This document shows positions 23,932 to 36,960 of a stretch of DNA of 64,000 bases, one piece after another. Source of the DNA: Stercorarius parasiticus (Eukaryota; Chordata; Aves; Charadriiformes; Stercorariidae); assembly GCA_013396915.1 (NCBI GenBank), contig VWZL01002774.1, positions 512,967 through 576,966 of the forward strand, read 5' to 3'. Within the stretch, counting starts at the first letter, position 1. Every line of letters starts with the position of its first letter. The notes below the pieces were generated by a model. The model did no database searches. It was not told the origin of the DNA and was given only the letters and a program-made list of their open reading frames with translations. Both the position numbers and the translations under genes were made by a program.

Positions 23932-25263
23932 AACATTGCATTTCCAAGTGACAAGTAGCTGGAAAAGGGGCCATGTGTGGGGAGATCTGGGGTAGGGCAG
24001 CTCAGCGCAGATCGTTGAAGAGCAGGTCAGTGTCTTCTGGCAATCAGGGAGACTTCAGGCAAAGTCTTACGTTTGTTATTCCTCAAAGTGAAAATTGCGG
24101 AGTACTAAACTCCTGTGGAAAGATTAGAGGGCTGTGTAAGGTCAGAAAAAAAATAGGTGCTTTTTTGGTCACTATGGCTTTGCATTATCTTCCCATAAGT
24201 TGTGTAAGAGACAGTGATGGAGCGGAGAACGTGGAGCTCCTGGAGAGGCAGCGTTTGAGGGGAACAGCTATGGGCATGAGTCCAGACTGTTCTCATGAAA
24301 GCAAAGCGTGCTGCTGTCTCACTGTACATGTGCTTTGCCTGTTTTAATAAATAGATTTTTTTTTCTTTTTTATCTCATTGGGAATAATTTTGCTGCCTAG
24401 TCTTGAACCTGGAGGTTATTTTTAATTTTAAGAGGATTTGTCTCTTGGTGAGGTGATAACCTAAAATGGCATAGGAGGATCTGATGCAGCGTGTTTTCGT
24501 TCAGGGGCTCTGTTTTACAGTCAAGCCTCATGATAGAAAAAGGAAGTTTGAAAAGCAATTGTTAACTTTATAGATCTAAAGATGTTCACTTTTCTGCACG
24601 TGTGTATTTATGGGTTTGAACATTACATTACAATTTACATGCCAAAGAAATGCTTGGATCCCATGCAATCCTCCAATGGGTTATACATTTCCAGAATCTT
24701 ACTGTATCTGTAGAAATACACATATTGCATAAAGAGCATCTCAGAGAAGAAGCTAGGGAAAGCTGCCCGGCAGAGGACAAGAGGGGATTTGAGGATGGAC
24801 TCCTAACAAAACGCTGAAGAGGATTGGCACTAATTACAAGGTTGAAGCCCAAGCAAAAGCAAGAGGGCAGAAGGAATGTCACCACATTAGGAAATATGCA
24901 CTGACAGCTAATACTGCTGCTGCGGATGGTCGTTTCGGGCACAATAGTTGGTAGCTGTCCCAGGACCAGCACAATTGGTGCTTCTGCCCCAGAAACAGCT
25001 GGTTGTGGGTGGTGAAATTGCTGCCTTAAAATGAAGTCAGGCCGCTTCCATTCTTTTTCTTTTCCCTTATTGTTTCTCTCTGGAATGACTGTGACTTCTA
25101 GGGGCACCTTTGATAATGGTTCCTTGGTACGTGCACCAAAGGTATCTGATTTTTGAGCAGCTGCCTACCTCTTTTTTGCAGCCCCCACCCTCGCCTCAAG
25201 GACACGATAGCAGGCTGTGAGCTTCTGGAGTCAAGAATCTGTCCCTTAACTGCCATAAAAAGC

Positions 25264-25284
25264 AAAAAAAAAAAAAAAAAAAAA
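25264..25284 (+). repeat. A21 homopolymer run
   Basis: Twenty-one A in a row, preceded by unique sequence containing cataaaaagc. It could be the tail of an old retroposed sequence, but I cannot identify a source gene upstream of it. Confidence 0.9.
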
Positions 25285-26079
25285 TCAATCTTAGTGAACT
25301 TTGGCGTATTTTTCTAAATGATGTGAATGAGATGAAAGGGATAGCTGACTTCCGTGGCCTCTGCAGGATAATTGCGTATCATGTGTTGCACGAACAAAGG
25401 AGTGTGCCATAGCTGCAAAACTGGGACTTGACACCATTCTGCTCTTTAACAGCACCCATTGGTGTGTGTCACCCAAATACATTAACAGCTGTCTCCCTCA
25501 ATTTCTCTTCTGCTCACCTCCCACATATCTCATTCATTTGCATAATGCAACTTGGTGAGTTAAAAAGATTAGTGCTTAGATTTTTTGAGGTTCTTGCTCC
25601 AACTTATTTCCATTAATGTAAGTGTAATTATTAGTCTGATGATACACCCTCCACCTTTACCAGACCGGCACAAGACAGCAGAACAGAGTCAGAGAACACC
25701 TGGGCAGTTTCTTTCATGTTTTGCTGTATTGGAACCTGTAGGAGGAACACATTGACATAGGTCTATATTACAGATAAGAAACTTCTTGAAGGAATACGTT
25801 CTTCAGTGGTGCAAACTGCCATGTATACTGTTAGGACTGAGGTCTGCTCTACAATGTTTTTCTTTTTCAGTAAAATTATTTTGAACTGATTTTGTAGTAT
25901 TTCTCAATCAAAACTGAGTGGTACTGAAAAGGCTTTGGGCAAAATTGGTTTTATATTATACATTTGTGAAAGAAGTATTCTTCCCATGTTTTGATTTCAT
26001 TAAAGCTGTTGTGTCTGGCTGTAAACCAAGCTTCTGCCATGTCTTACTCCTCATGGAAGGTTTCGGAGCAATCCAAGCT

Positions 26080-26099
26080 CCAATCCAATCCAATCCAAG
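26080..26099. repeat. Short (CCAAT)n tandem repeat
   Basis: Three CCAAT units plus a partial CCAAG unit. Confidence 0.8.
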
Positions 26100-27830
26100 T
26101 GCATCATCTTACTACATTGCTTCAGTCAATTCAAAGTTGAAATGTTCGTGCTTGTGTTTTAAATTACGTATTTAGCCCTCGTTCTTTTGGAGTTGAGAAG
26201 GTCTAACACAGACAGTATGAGCTTGCTTTTCCTGCCTTGGTTAGGATAGAGAGTTATCCCGTTGCATAGAGAAGCTGTATGGTACTAATTACGCTGTAGT
26301 ACATACTGTGTAGCACATACTGTGTGTGCTGGAGCTTGATTTGTTCTGCTCTCGCCTGGTCTGTGGGAATTTATTTGACAGCTGAAGGGATGTTTGAGCT
26401 GGCTGTTAAGTTCTGTGGGAGCATTAGACAAATGGGACTGAAGATACTGTTCAGGAGAAGGTCTGTCCAAACATCTGTCTTGCTAAGTGATTATACTTAA
26501 TATAGTTATACTCCGTAAACGTTTTGGTGAGAAGTTTGACTCTCCTTTTACAGCTGCAGTTATGCTGTAAAGCTTTTAGTACAGGTACAGTCATACTGCT
26601 GGTACAAAGCAGAATGTACTTCAATAAGCATCCTAAATAAATATTGGAATATGGACTAACAATGTTAAGTGCTTCTACCATGACAAATTCAGATCCATGG
26701 TAAGAAAGACAGGAAATACAAATTTATGCTGGCACTGTTAAAACAGCAACACCTTTTAGTTTCACAGGGACTAATTTGTGTGAGTCACTGATGATGAAAA
26801 GGTTATGCTTGAAGAACCTTGTTCAATAACTATTGTATTTAGATGGAGCCTTTCCTGGGCTTTGGATCAAATTTTAATTTCTAACTTAAGGTATTTCTAA
26901 GTTAGAAGATATTTCAAATGCCTCTGGATTTCTTTTGATGTATTGAACGTGTTCCAAGGTAAATAATGGTTCGAAAGAATGGTTTGTGCTTGACAAAGTG
27001 GACTTTAGACATAGTACAAATTATTTTTTACAACTGTAAACCTTTGCTATAGGAAAGTCACAGTTAAAGCCAAACCTGCTTGTGTCTGTAGGGAGAGCAG
27101 TGCAAGAGAAGTAGGTGAGACCATTTTCTACTACAGTGATTAAAAACCTGAAGTGGTGCACCCTGGGCTGCGAATTAGTTTGGAAAGGTAACGTTTCAAG
27201 TTGTGGAACAAGCAAGAAGGAACTAAAGCAGTTATTGTGAGCAGCTTGCTTAAACATGACATTAGGCTACATGGGAGGTCTGTTTAAATCACTTTGTTTA
27301 GCAAAAAAGCAACAATTAGGATTAGAAACGGTTTCCCTGTTAACATCTAAAACTAATTTCCTGGCTGTGACTTCATGGCAATATCTGTATCATATGAAAG
27401 ACCTAAAACCAAACATTGGTCAAAAAAATCTAGAAAATACCCAGAAGTATGTTTGTGTGTGATCCCTGGCTGGTTTCTTTGCATTATCTGAACTTTTCCA
27501 CCCTTTATTTCCAGGATCAGCTGTGAAATGTAGCCCTCGGGTTATGCCTGGCTGTGAAAGTATGTTTTCTAGGAGCTGGTGATTCCTGTAACTGTGCAGG
27601 CTCCCTTCTTGTAATGAGAGATGGCTTGTTTGGAAACATCGTATCAGGTTAAGTCCATTGGCTTCCCTTCCAACCACTCCTTCCCCCAAGACGTCTCAGA
27701 TGCTGCTTGTAGGGTTTTACCCTAGAGCACAGCCCCTGCCTTTATTCGGGCTATGGCTGCCCTGGCGGAGGCTCAGCCACTGCGATTCTCCCCGAGCAGG
27801 GTTTCAGCGGGGTTCCTGTTTTGCTCACAG

Positions 27831-27998
27831 CTTGTGCAGAGTGCAGCAACTCATTTACTCCCTGACTTGAGGTGCCGTGATCCTATTAGGTCCCAGCTGC
27901 ATTCTTTACATTGGCTGCCTATAAAGCACGGATTAATTTAAACTGGTGGTTTTGATTTTTAAAGCGCTTTATGCTATTAAGCTTGGCTATGTTTGAAG
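27831..27998 (+). mobile_element. Old LINE reverse-transcriptase remnant (L2/CR1 type)
   Basis: Read on the plus strand, the frame LVQSAATHLL..., then SLHWLPIKHGLI, and after a one-base frameshift FKLVVLIFKALYAIKLGYV, matches the C-terminal pattern of L2/CR1-superfamily LINE ORF2 proteins (VQNAAARLL...LHWLPVxxRIxFKLxxLxFKALxGxAPxYL). The pattern is from memory. The rest of the element is not recognisable on either side, although sequence to about 28140 may belong to it. It is clearly degraded and inactive. Confidence 0.7.
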
Positions 27999-28335
27999 AT
28001 CATCTTCAGCCTTCACCTTCTGGGCATCTGTGGCTGGCCACAGTTCACTGCCTAATGTGTCCCACCCTCGGGATGGTGGGATGTAAAATCGGGATGTACA
28101 CTCATCTTTACTAGGGTGCAACCTGCTTGGTTTCTCACCTTTTTGAAAAAGCTTCTTTTTATTTTTAGTGTGTAATGGAATTTGATTACTAACAACAGCT
28201 CCTGTACCTTCTTTCCCTCCTTCTTTGAAGCCGTGTTTGACAGGAATCCAGCAAATGCTGTTTTAGTAATCTCGCTAATAAATGCACAGTTGCTCAGTGG
28301 TAATGAAGGGCACTGTGCCTTTGGAGAGGATCTGG

Positions 28336-28465
28336 ATCATAGAATCATAGAATTGCCTAGGTTGGAAGGGACCTTTCAGATCATCTAGTCCAACCATCAA
28401 CCTAACTCTGACAAAAACCATCACCAAATCATATCTCCAAGTATTATGTCTACTTGTCTTTAATG
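28336..28465 (-). mobile_element. CR1 LINE 3' end fragment
   Basis: The plus strand shows atcatagaatcatagaattg, then gttggaagggacctttcaga and tctagtccaacc. This is the reverse complement of an avian CR1 3' terminus with two copies of its terminal octamer. Only about 130 bases of 3' UTR remain. The outer boundary near 28465 is approximate. Confidence 0.93.
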
Positions 28466-28999
28466 AGCCCTGCTCACCAGCACAGGAATATAAGGGAGAA
28501 CAGCTCTTCTCTGGAGGTTCATAAGTACAGAAACCCATTTTGGGAGAGCATTTTGTGTTTAAAACATCTGTATTCTAATCTTCCAGAATTGCCACATGTT
28601 CAAAGCATGGGCCTGCAACTGCAATATATACATGTCAGACTGGGTGACTTCTAGGACATCAGCTGTGATCTATTCTTTCATTGCTGCAGTGGTGGCATCT
28701 CATGGACTGGTGAGACAGCCGATGCACCTTCCCCAAGGCCAGTTAGACCTCTGTTTAATAACCTAAAGGCTGGACTGACTGTCCTAACCTAACCCCAATG
28801 CTTGAGAAGGAAGAAGCTGCTTCATAGTGGACCTTAAGAGAATGACAGTCTTTTCACAACCATCTTCTCATCTGAAAAGCTTGTTTCTTTATGGTTTAGC
28901 CCTTCCTTTCCCTTGACCAAATGTACCCATGAAAACAAGTATCATCTGTTTTAGGCCAGACAAATTAGTACTCTAAAGGAAGCCAAAATGTATGCTTGT

Positions 29000-29090
29000 G
29001 GGGAGTGTGTCTGATGAGGAGAGTGGGTTAAGAAGGTGGGAGATCAGCAGGCTACATAACGCTGAAGGAAATGTCAGAAGAAAACCTCGT
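29000..29090 (+). repeat. Dispersed relative of the 30195-30300 repeat
   Basis: This segment and 30186-30300 share tgtctgatgaggaga, gtgggagatcagca, ctacataa and a following gaaaatgt-like stretch in the same order and orientation. The copy here has an extra ttaagaag-like insertion. This indicates a local duplication about 1.2 kb apart. Confidence 0.7.
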
Positions 29091-30194
29091 CCAAATAAGT
29101 AGTGTTTCCACAGACTGGTGTGGGTCACAGAAACAGCTTATTTTGATGATGAAGATGTTCCACGTGCCCATCCTAACTCAAGAGTCTTTTCTGTATTAAC
29201 AGATTACCATATGGCATGCGCCCAGCAGTTTAATTATGTTTTGCATGGTTATCTCCTTGAAGCTTTTACTGCATTGCTTTTCAAGATGTTGGGTTGATTT
29301 TTTTATGGGGTGCTATCATTCTGCTTTCGAGGCTGATCAGTTCTCCTCTCTGCTTTCCTCTACTTCTCATCTCGCACCATAGCACCTCTCACATTATTTC
29401 AGGCAAGAAAAGGACACTATGATAAAATGCTTCTATGATGTTATCAACATAATATTTTACGCCTTTCCTTCTGCATCTTATCTTTATGGTCTGAGATTTT
29501 TCTCTGCTCCTGAAGAGAAATTCATATGGGACCATCCTCCCTGATCCTGGATTTGGAGCAGCTGCAGTCAATGCCAAACCCAGGAACACGCAGCAGACAC
29601 CCCTTGCTCAGGGATCTTGTAGAGTATGTTCTCAGTAGCTTCTCTGTGTTTTGTTTCTCATTCTCAGCTTTATTCCTCTACTGGCCTCAGTACCATCTCT
29701 TCCTCGCTGCTTCAGAAAAGGTTAAGCTTTTTGGTTTATGCCCTTCCCTTACCCTAAACCCTTGTTATTGCAGTCTGTGGTGTGAGTTCCTTTTTCTCCC
29801 TAGAAGTAAATGAGTCACTTCTCTTATCAGATTAGTCCTGCTTGATTCAGTCCTCTAGCAAGGAAGCTAGCTGCTCAACATTGGTTCTCCTGGGAAGGTG
29901 AGAACTCGAAACACAGTGGTGGGACACTGCTCAGTGGGCTTATTACGTGTCTGTCAGATGCCATCATTTGCAGAGGGTTTGTGTCTTCCCTTGTGCCTTT
30001 TTTCCCCCGTCTCCTCTTTATAAACTGAGTCACCATAGGACTCAACTGGGTGGCTTTATTCACTTTGTCCTGCAATTCGGCGGCAAACAAGGCAAATTAT
30101 ATTTCTACCTTTCAACACAGGGGGCAGGAACAGAGGGACACAAATGCAGACAATACGCTGCACGCGCGGTTTCCTAAAGCGTGGCTGTGGGAAG

Positions 30195-30264
30195 CATGTC
30201 TGATGAGGAGACTGGTGTGGGAGATCGAGCGTGTCTGATGAGGAGACTGGCGTGGGAGATCAGC
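30195..30264. repeat. 35-base tandem duplication (two units)
   Basis: Unit 1 (30195-30229) and unit 2 (30230-30264) share tgtctgatgaggagactgg and gtgggagatc, with only a few differences. A third, diverged copy occurs at about 29000-29090 (tgtctgatgaggagagtggg, then gtgggagatcagcaggctac). Confidence 0.9.
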
Positions 30265-33200
30265 AAACTACATAATGCATGAGAAAATGTTTAGAAAAAC
30301 AGTTAAACACAGGGGAAGCCCATCTATTTTGTTGCACTTGCTAACACTCTGTTGTCCGCAGCCCCAGGAGCCTTCGCTGAGCCTTCTCAGCCCCGCAACG
30401 CACGTCGGCATCCTCAGAGCAAACCAGTGAGTGGTTGAGCTGGGAGCTGCATTTCAGCTTTGTCAGGGTAATGGCTAACGGCAAGTGCTGCGAGGAGCGA
30501 TACAGGATTTTTTATGGACGTTGCTTAAATCCAGAATGTAATTTCAAACACCACAATTTCTCTGGGTTGTACAAAAAGCCTGTTTTTCTCCCTGCAGGCT
30601 GGGGCCTCCAAAACCACTTCTGTACAGCTGAGCCCAATGTTGAGGCTACAATCTCAAATCAAGTACACTTGATTTTTCCTCCTCTGACAGACCCTGTGCC
30701 ACCCCACTCTCCTGTACCCTGAAAGCGCAGACCAGCGGAGACGCTGCAGGTTGCCGCATGGGAAACGCAACTTGGAAACTTCTGCCCTAGACCACTTTGC
30801 AACACCATCAGATCAAACACTGTCCTTTTGCCTTCCTCATAGAGCTTTGCAGCAGCAGAGAGATATTAACCACTAGCGTGCTTAACTAAAAGCAGATTCT
30901 TTCCATTGTACCCTATAAAGAGATGATCTAACTGCACAGTACAAGTTGATGTTTTAACAGCCCCCTACACCAAATACAAAGTCTTTGGTGCAGCCAATGT
31001 ACAAATAAGCTTCTATCCAAGACTGACTACTAAACTAAGTGGAAATACGTAAGGCTAAAGCCCTTCAAGGCAGAAAATATTTCGTTTTTGTTATGCAATT
31101 ACACAGCGCAAAGGAAGATAGGGCCCTGACCCAGAGTGTAAAGTTCAATTTGGCATTATGTGTTCGGTTAAAGTAGGCACTAATTAATCAGACCTACTGG
31201 GGTAGAAAGGATTCTTATGCATCACTTGACTCCAGGCTGCTGGGATAAGCAGGCACACCTCGGGAACATGGAACTTCCCTCTCAACCAGAATCAAACACG
31301 ACCCTGTTACCCGTAGGTGGTGGGAGGCAAACTAGAATTGTTGTCAGCCCAGTGGCTGCAGCAAGCCCTTGTATCTGCCTCGGTATGCCAAATACGCTGT
31401 AGACGGAAGATGACTGAGATATTTGTCTAATGAAATCTTTCTATGCATCCACTTAAAAATACATAGAACAGAAAAAAAAAGTAGACTGCTCTGGCCTTGG
31501 GCTTCCTACGGAGAGGCAAGGTGAAAGAGCAGAAATGGAGATACGTAATGAGTTAAATCACCTTCCAGGCTTGTATGCGAGTGCCAAACCTCTTCAAAAC
31601 ACAAGGTTCTCACCAACGCCATTTATTCCAATAGGATACACATCGCTAAATAAAATGAGTCACTATGAATGAATCAGATTGAGTGGGAACAAAGTAGGAG
31701 CTCTTTATAAACTGAAAACATATTGGGCAATAACTAAACCGCCTGCAAATATTCAGAGCACTAAGAATGAATTTATGCGAGCTCACAAAGAAGTATTTTC
31801 TGTATCTTAATACTTACGATCGAATAATTATTGTGTCGTATCACTGATGGAGATGAGAGTAGAAGCTGTGAAGAGAGGATACGATTAGGAAAGCTAAGAA
31901 CATGATATTGTTTGCTTTGTGGAAAGAGAAAAGCAGTTAGTGTTTTATTGCAGTGCAGCAGTAACTACAGCTAAGCAGTAGCTGCGTACTCGTTTTGAAG
32001 CTGCATTCCGTTCAAACAGCAATTATTGCAAATTTTTTGGACTAGATGGCAAATGGATGGCTAGGAAATTCTCAAAATAGCAATCTGTAAATCCATTTAT
32101 AAAATGTGACTGACAATTAAGAAGCACCATTTTAACAGATTTTTTTTTTTTAAAAATTAGGCATTACAAAAAATAGAATAAGTTACTCTGTCTGGCTTAA
32201 ACCATTTTGATTATTTTGTTAAATAAGGAAAGGGAATATTCAATTTAATATGTGCAAAAGCTAATATTTACATTGTTCAGTACACAGAGGCAGGATCACA
32301 TTAAGAGAAATGGAAAGAGGAAGAGAATAAACTGTTCTCAGGATCCACTGCAGACAGAACAAATACTAATGGGCTTACACTGTAGTAATGTAGAGTTAGG
32401 TAAGGTATTAGAAAAAAATCTTTCTAATGATATAGCTAGGGAAGTATGGGAAGGGATAGCACAGGGAAGTCATGGAACTACCCTGCCTGGAAAAGATTAA
32501 CCCAATTCTTGCCACTGTTTATCTAGAGTTGAACGGCTCTGGGACAGACTGTAACTATCCCTTCAAGTCCTTTCCAGCCCTGCTTCGCTACTTGAAGATG
32601 CTGCTCTCAAGCTCTTCCTCAATCACTTGTTCATGAACATGCCCTTGTTGCTGCCACGTTGCATTGTAAAGGATATGCCGATTTCCAGAAACAATACCTG
32701 CCATAGAGAAACCAGGACAGAAAGGAAGAGATGAAACAGATTTCTCCTCTGAGTTAACTGCTCTTTTAATTTTTTTTCCATCACATGTATGAGAGTTTGA
32801 AAGAAACTAAGAAGAAAGAGCGGGCAGCACGTACAGAGCAGACACTGGAGAAAGGTGGGGTATAAGACTGTCAGAATGCAATGATCCCACTCGGTGCAGG
32901 GACTTGGGAACTAGTATTACTTGGTAAAGAAGAGGTAAGCACCAGGAGGGAGCTAGAAATTCAGATTACACACTTAGGTTATGTATTTACATAGAAAAAT
33001 ACTGTTTGCAAGAATTTTTAATTTTAACATTTCTTTCACTGCAGTCCTTGCATTAACAAGGCAATTGGATCTCCTACTTCAAATATCACCACAGCCTTCA
33101 GGTGAGAGGGAGAGATTTTATCAGAAAAGATATTAATTTCCTATGCATTGTCACATACACACTTCTACTAAAGACAAGGTCCTTCAGCTGCTCACTGAAG

Positions 33201-34712
33201 TCGGCAGTGCCTGTCAAGCACAGCGTGCCCTGCAGCAACCTCCACCAAGAGAAATGGCATTCACTCTTGTCGATGTAGAAGAGGCAGGAGGGAAACACCA
33301 ACAGCTAGATGGGTGAGGGATACCTCTGTGTTGAGACTGTGCTGAGCAGGATATCCACAGGGAGCAAGCAGTAAGGTCTAGCACACCTTAGCTCTGTAGC
33401 TGTACGAACATGACTCAGGAGTGTCAGTTACTTAGTGCTGTAGGGGACTGCAGGAGTAATTCCACTAAGCCACCGCTTCAAAAGACAGGGCTGGCTTAAA
33501 ACCTAAATGTAGTATACTTACCGGAAAGTTAAATCTGAGCGCGTCCAGAAGTCTTAGGAAAAAGTAAAGGAAAGCCTAACTAAGCCTTCATGTGTTGAAT
33601 AGTTTGTTGGAGGGGAACTGGAGCAGGTTTTTAGATATGGCACATTGTATATTAGAAGCTTTTACTTTATGTTGTGAGGGAGGTGGCACTGAGAAGTTAC
33701 CTACCAACAACCCACGCACATCTGTATTATAAAAGCAGTGTAAGAGTTTGGCAGCCTGTTCAGAGGGCACGGTGGATGGTTCGAGTGGCATGCACAGAGA
33801 ACCAGCCAAGGAGCTTGCTGCCCACTGTAGCCAACATCTCCACGGAACTTGAGCAGCGCTCCTTGAGCACCACGAGCCCACTAAACCCTGAGCAGCTGGA
33901 GCAGTTGTGTTAAATGCAGGCTTAGATTAATGCTAGAGACATCATTAAGTGAGTAATTAAGAAGCTGATTCTCTCCCCTCCCTATGACTTCACCTGCTTT
34001 TAACGGAATAGCTCCTCGAGCATCTCCCCTGTGGGGAATGTCTACTTTATCATTAATTCTGTCATGTGTATTTTACAGGTAAAATATTGTTGAAAATATT
34101 GTCTTGCTATATTTAGGCAATAAATCAAAAGGAACTGAAAAGTGGCCAAATGTATTAAGAGAATTAAAAGTTATTCACAATAAAGACAAGAATACACCTT
34201 TCTGTCATTTGCCCACGATGTGCGGCACAGGCTGTATCATCCTCTGAAAGCCCTGATAAAGTCTTGAAATTCTAGAACAGAAATCCCCCCTCCTCCTCCC
34301 CATGAATTATTTGGGTTTATTCTCAAGTACTTTTTAAATAACTGGTTTTAGCGTAAGATCTTACACACGTTAGCAAAGTTCTGCCAATGCTATCAATTAA
34401 CTATTGCAGACTATCTTCCTGTTTTTGTAGTAATATTACGACTTAGTCCATAGAATAGTCAATTACAAACGGCAGTATTTGCTCTCAGAGCACAGCCTAG
34501 GCCCAAAACCCCAAAGGCTGCATGTTTCAAGCCACTTAAAGAAAGCATAGAAGCAGAGTAAAATCTGATGAAAAAGTTTTTAAGTTTCTTCTTATTTTTT
34601 CTTTGCGATACAGGCTATGAGTTCATTTTAACATCCAAAATTCATCTGCAAGCGATCAAAGCCATAGTTGAAACACAAAACAAAGGATTTACCTAGTGAG
34701 TCATCAAAGTGC

Positions 34713-34718
34713 TTTATT
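34713..34718 (-). terminator. Distal polyadenylation signal of PIP4K2A (AATAAA)
   Basis: The minus strand reads AAAATAAAGC here. About 28 bases downstream on the same strand is a GU-rich element (TTTGTTTTGTGTTTC, plus-strand positions 34670-34685). Hexamer plus GU-rich element at this spacing is the standard cleavage and polyadenylation layout, so this is my preferred main 3' end. Confidence 0.7.
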
Positions 34719-36703
34719 TTATAAAGCCTTGCTCATGTTTGGAGTGTAATCTAAGCACTAACATACACAATAATGAGTCTTCCTTGCCCTGTCCAAATAA
34801 ACAGTTTATCAACAAGAATGAGTGACAAAACTGCTACACAGACAAAAAGAATGCTTTGCTGTAAATGTCTAAAATAGTCTAAAAATGTACACTCATTGGC
34901 CGCAATTAAACATTTACTCCAAGTACGTGTACCTCATTTTTACTTCAGGGTCTCCCCGTGGCCTCATACTTTCAGAAGCCACAGAATGCTTCAGGAAGCG
35001 AATCTTGGGTGGGAATGTAGACAACTGGGGTAGGGAGGGAGGAGACAGAAAAAAAAACAAAACCAAGCCACAGTACCAACTTATTTAAATACGTACAACA
35101 CAAAAGTATACACATACATTACAGTGCTGCGGACATCACTAAGTCAAACGTAACAAAAACTCCTGGAGGAAAGGTCGGGGGAAAGGAGGAAAAAAAATTA
35201 GTACACAGCAAGAGGGATAGTATTGCCTTTGGCCGCTGAAGAGAGTGTAAGGGGCTGCTATTGTATAGGCTCCTCTGAAGTAAACCACTACGTGTGTTAC
35301 GCACAGTTGCAGGCTTAACAGCACTGACGTTAGTTATGGAGAAGGCATGCTGGCACTCCTGATCCGAGCTATAAACCATGACGGGGAGGGTGTGACTTCT
35401 CTTAATGTTGCCTACAAAATCTAACAATTTCAATAAAGAAATTTTAAAGGCACAGCTTTAGCACAGTGTATAAGTAGATAAACTCTTAAGCATACGTAAA
35501 TTTGTCTCTTTCAAGCACGGAGTCTTCCAGGGAAAAATACAAGAAGAGAAGAAATACAATGTCGTTGTTTAAAAATTTTAAACAAGTTAAACATGATCAG
35601 CACAGTTTTAGGCAATGTACTATACAATCAAACTCGAGTAAATGGCAGGACAGGTCATTTTGATCCTAACCACGACCTTGGGAAAAAATCCCTCTGAAAT
35701 AGCCTTTCTCGTTTTATTGTAAAAGAGTCCATCATGGAGGTGAGCGAGACATTCACTTTAGTACACTACTGCACATCACACCTTGGAAGATGACAAATAT
35801 TACTTCATTTGTACTGCAAAATAACTTTACATGTAAACTCAAAAGTCATATATTGTACACGGCTCTGAAATTCAGAAATATCCCTGCTTTCCTAATAATG
35901 TAAACAGTAAAATTCAGGTTCCGTTTTTCGAGGGATAATCTATAATAAAATACCGCTGTTTCAACACTACAACATAAGCATTTAAACTTCAAATTCCCAG
36001 TAGATTACGAGGGAATGGAATTTCTATCAGTGCGCGCATCTTTCACGATGGGTGAAAGATGGAGCCGCTATTGCCCAAAACTATGCACTTCTTCAGATAA
36101 GCTTTTTTTTCCCACTTGTAACGTTATTAGTTCCTATATTGCAAGAATATAAAACAAATGAAAACTTCAGGTAACAAAGTGAAATAAGCAAAGTTTTCCC
36201 TTAACATAAGTTTACTGTAGCAAAAATGTACACGTAGCATGAATGCCGTTAGCTCTTTGTAAGGTAAGAGACGCCATCTCTCAGATGTCTGAGAGGCTGA
36301 ACTTCCTGACGCAATGTACTGAAAAGAAGACAAAAATGGGAGAGGGAGAAAAAAAGGGAAAAAAACCCCCAACTGCTTGGAACCGAATGGGGAAAGCCTC
36401 CGGCACCAAGGGCTGTTGCAGCTGTTTTTTTAAGGAGTGCCAGTGTGCAGGGTGTAAGTGTAACATTCGCAGTAAGGTTTTTATTATTATCGCCATCACC
36501 ATCATCATGAAGAATACTGTCATGTATCTTTTTAGTTCAAAAAATAAACTGATCCACAGTTTACAATTTGATATCGATACTGTAGATTTAACATGCATTT
36601 ACTCTTCCCCACCCCCACCCCACACCTCTTTGCTCATTTATTCCGTTTCAGCTGGTAGCATCAGAGCATTACTGTCACAGTGCACTCTGAGTAAGCTGTT
36701 CTA

Positions 36704-36718
36704 TTTATTTAATTTATT
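36704..36718 (-). terminator. Possible proximal polyadenylation signals of PIP4K2A
   Basis: Two AATAAA hexamers on the minus strand (36713-36718 and 36704-36709) lie about 245-255 bases after the stop codon. Downstream on the minus strand is a weak GU-containing stretch (GTGCACTGTGACAG). A short 3' UTR isoform is possible but the downstream element is less convincing than at the distal site. Confidence 0.35.
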
Positions 36719-36960
36719 TTGATTTGTTTTTTCTTTTTTGCACACATAAAAGAGTCAGAAATAGCTAGAACTATGCTGGGAATATCAGGCAGCTGTTAAA
36801 GCGAGTACTCCACCCCACTTCAGTCATCTTTGCCAGCAGATGTAAACAAAGGGGTTGCTTTCCGCAAGATGAGCGCTTCTCTGAGTTCCTTTTTTTCCCT
36901 ACACTTGTAGCCACTGCTGCTGTCCCCAGGTCTCGTGTCTGTCCTATGTAACATGATAGG

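Larger units (their letters stand above)
23932..27830. other. Gene-free DNA between CR1 and an old LINE remnant
   Basis: No gene was recognised. It contains an A21 run at 25264-25284 and a short CCAAT pentanucleotide run at 26080-26099. A 159-codon minus-strand open frame (25107-24628) has no recognisable domain and no splice or promoter context. Confidence 0.5.
28466..34669. other. Gene-free DNA downstream of PIP4K2A
   Basis: This lies between the CR1 fragment and the polyadenylation region of PIP4K2A. It contains the 35-base tandem duplication at 30195-30264 and its relative near 29000-29090, and a T12 run at 32140-32151. No coding exon or RNA gene was recognised on either strand. Confidence 0.5.
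34697..36960 (-). other. PIP4K2A: PIP4K2A 3' UTR (about 2.25 kb)
   Basis: This is the region from the stop codon to the inferred cleavage site. It has no coding signal on the minus strand and is AT-rich. Near the stop it holds a cluster of AATAAA hexamers on the minus strand (36704-36709, 36713-36718, 36637-36642, 36480-36485), and another lies at 35713-35718. These could give shorter transcript ends. A length near 2.2 kb agrees with my memory of the human 3' UTR. The end coordinate is approximate (within about 10 bases) and inferred from the signal at 34713-34718. Confidence 0.75.

Noticed and set aside
24628..25107. 159-codon minus-strand frame
   Set aside because: No domain recognised; composition is not protein-like in any consistent way; no supporting exon borders.
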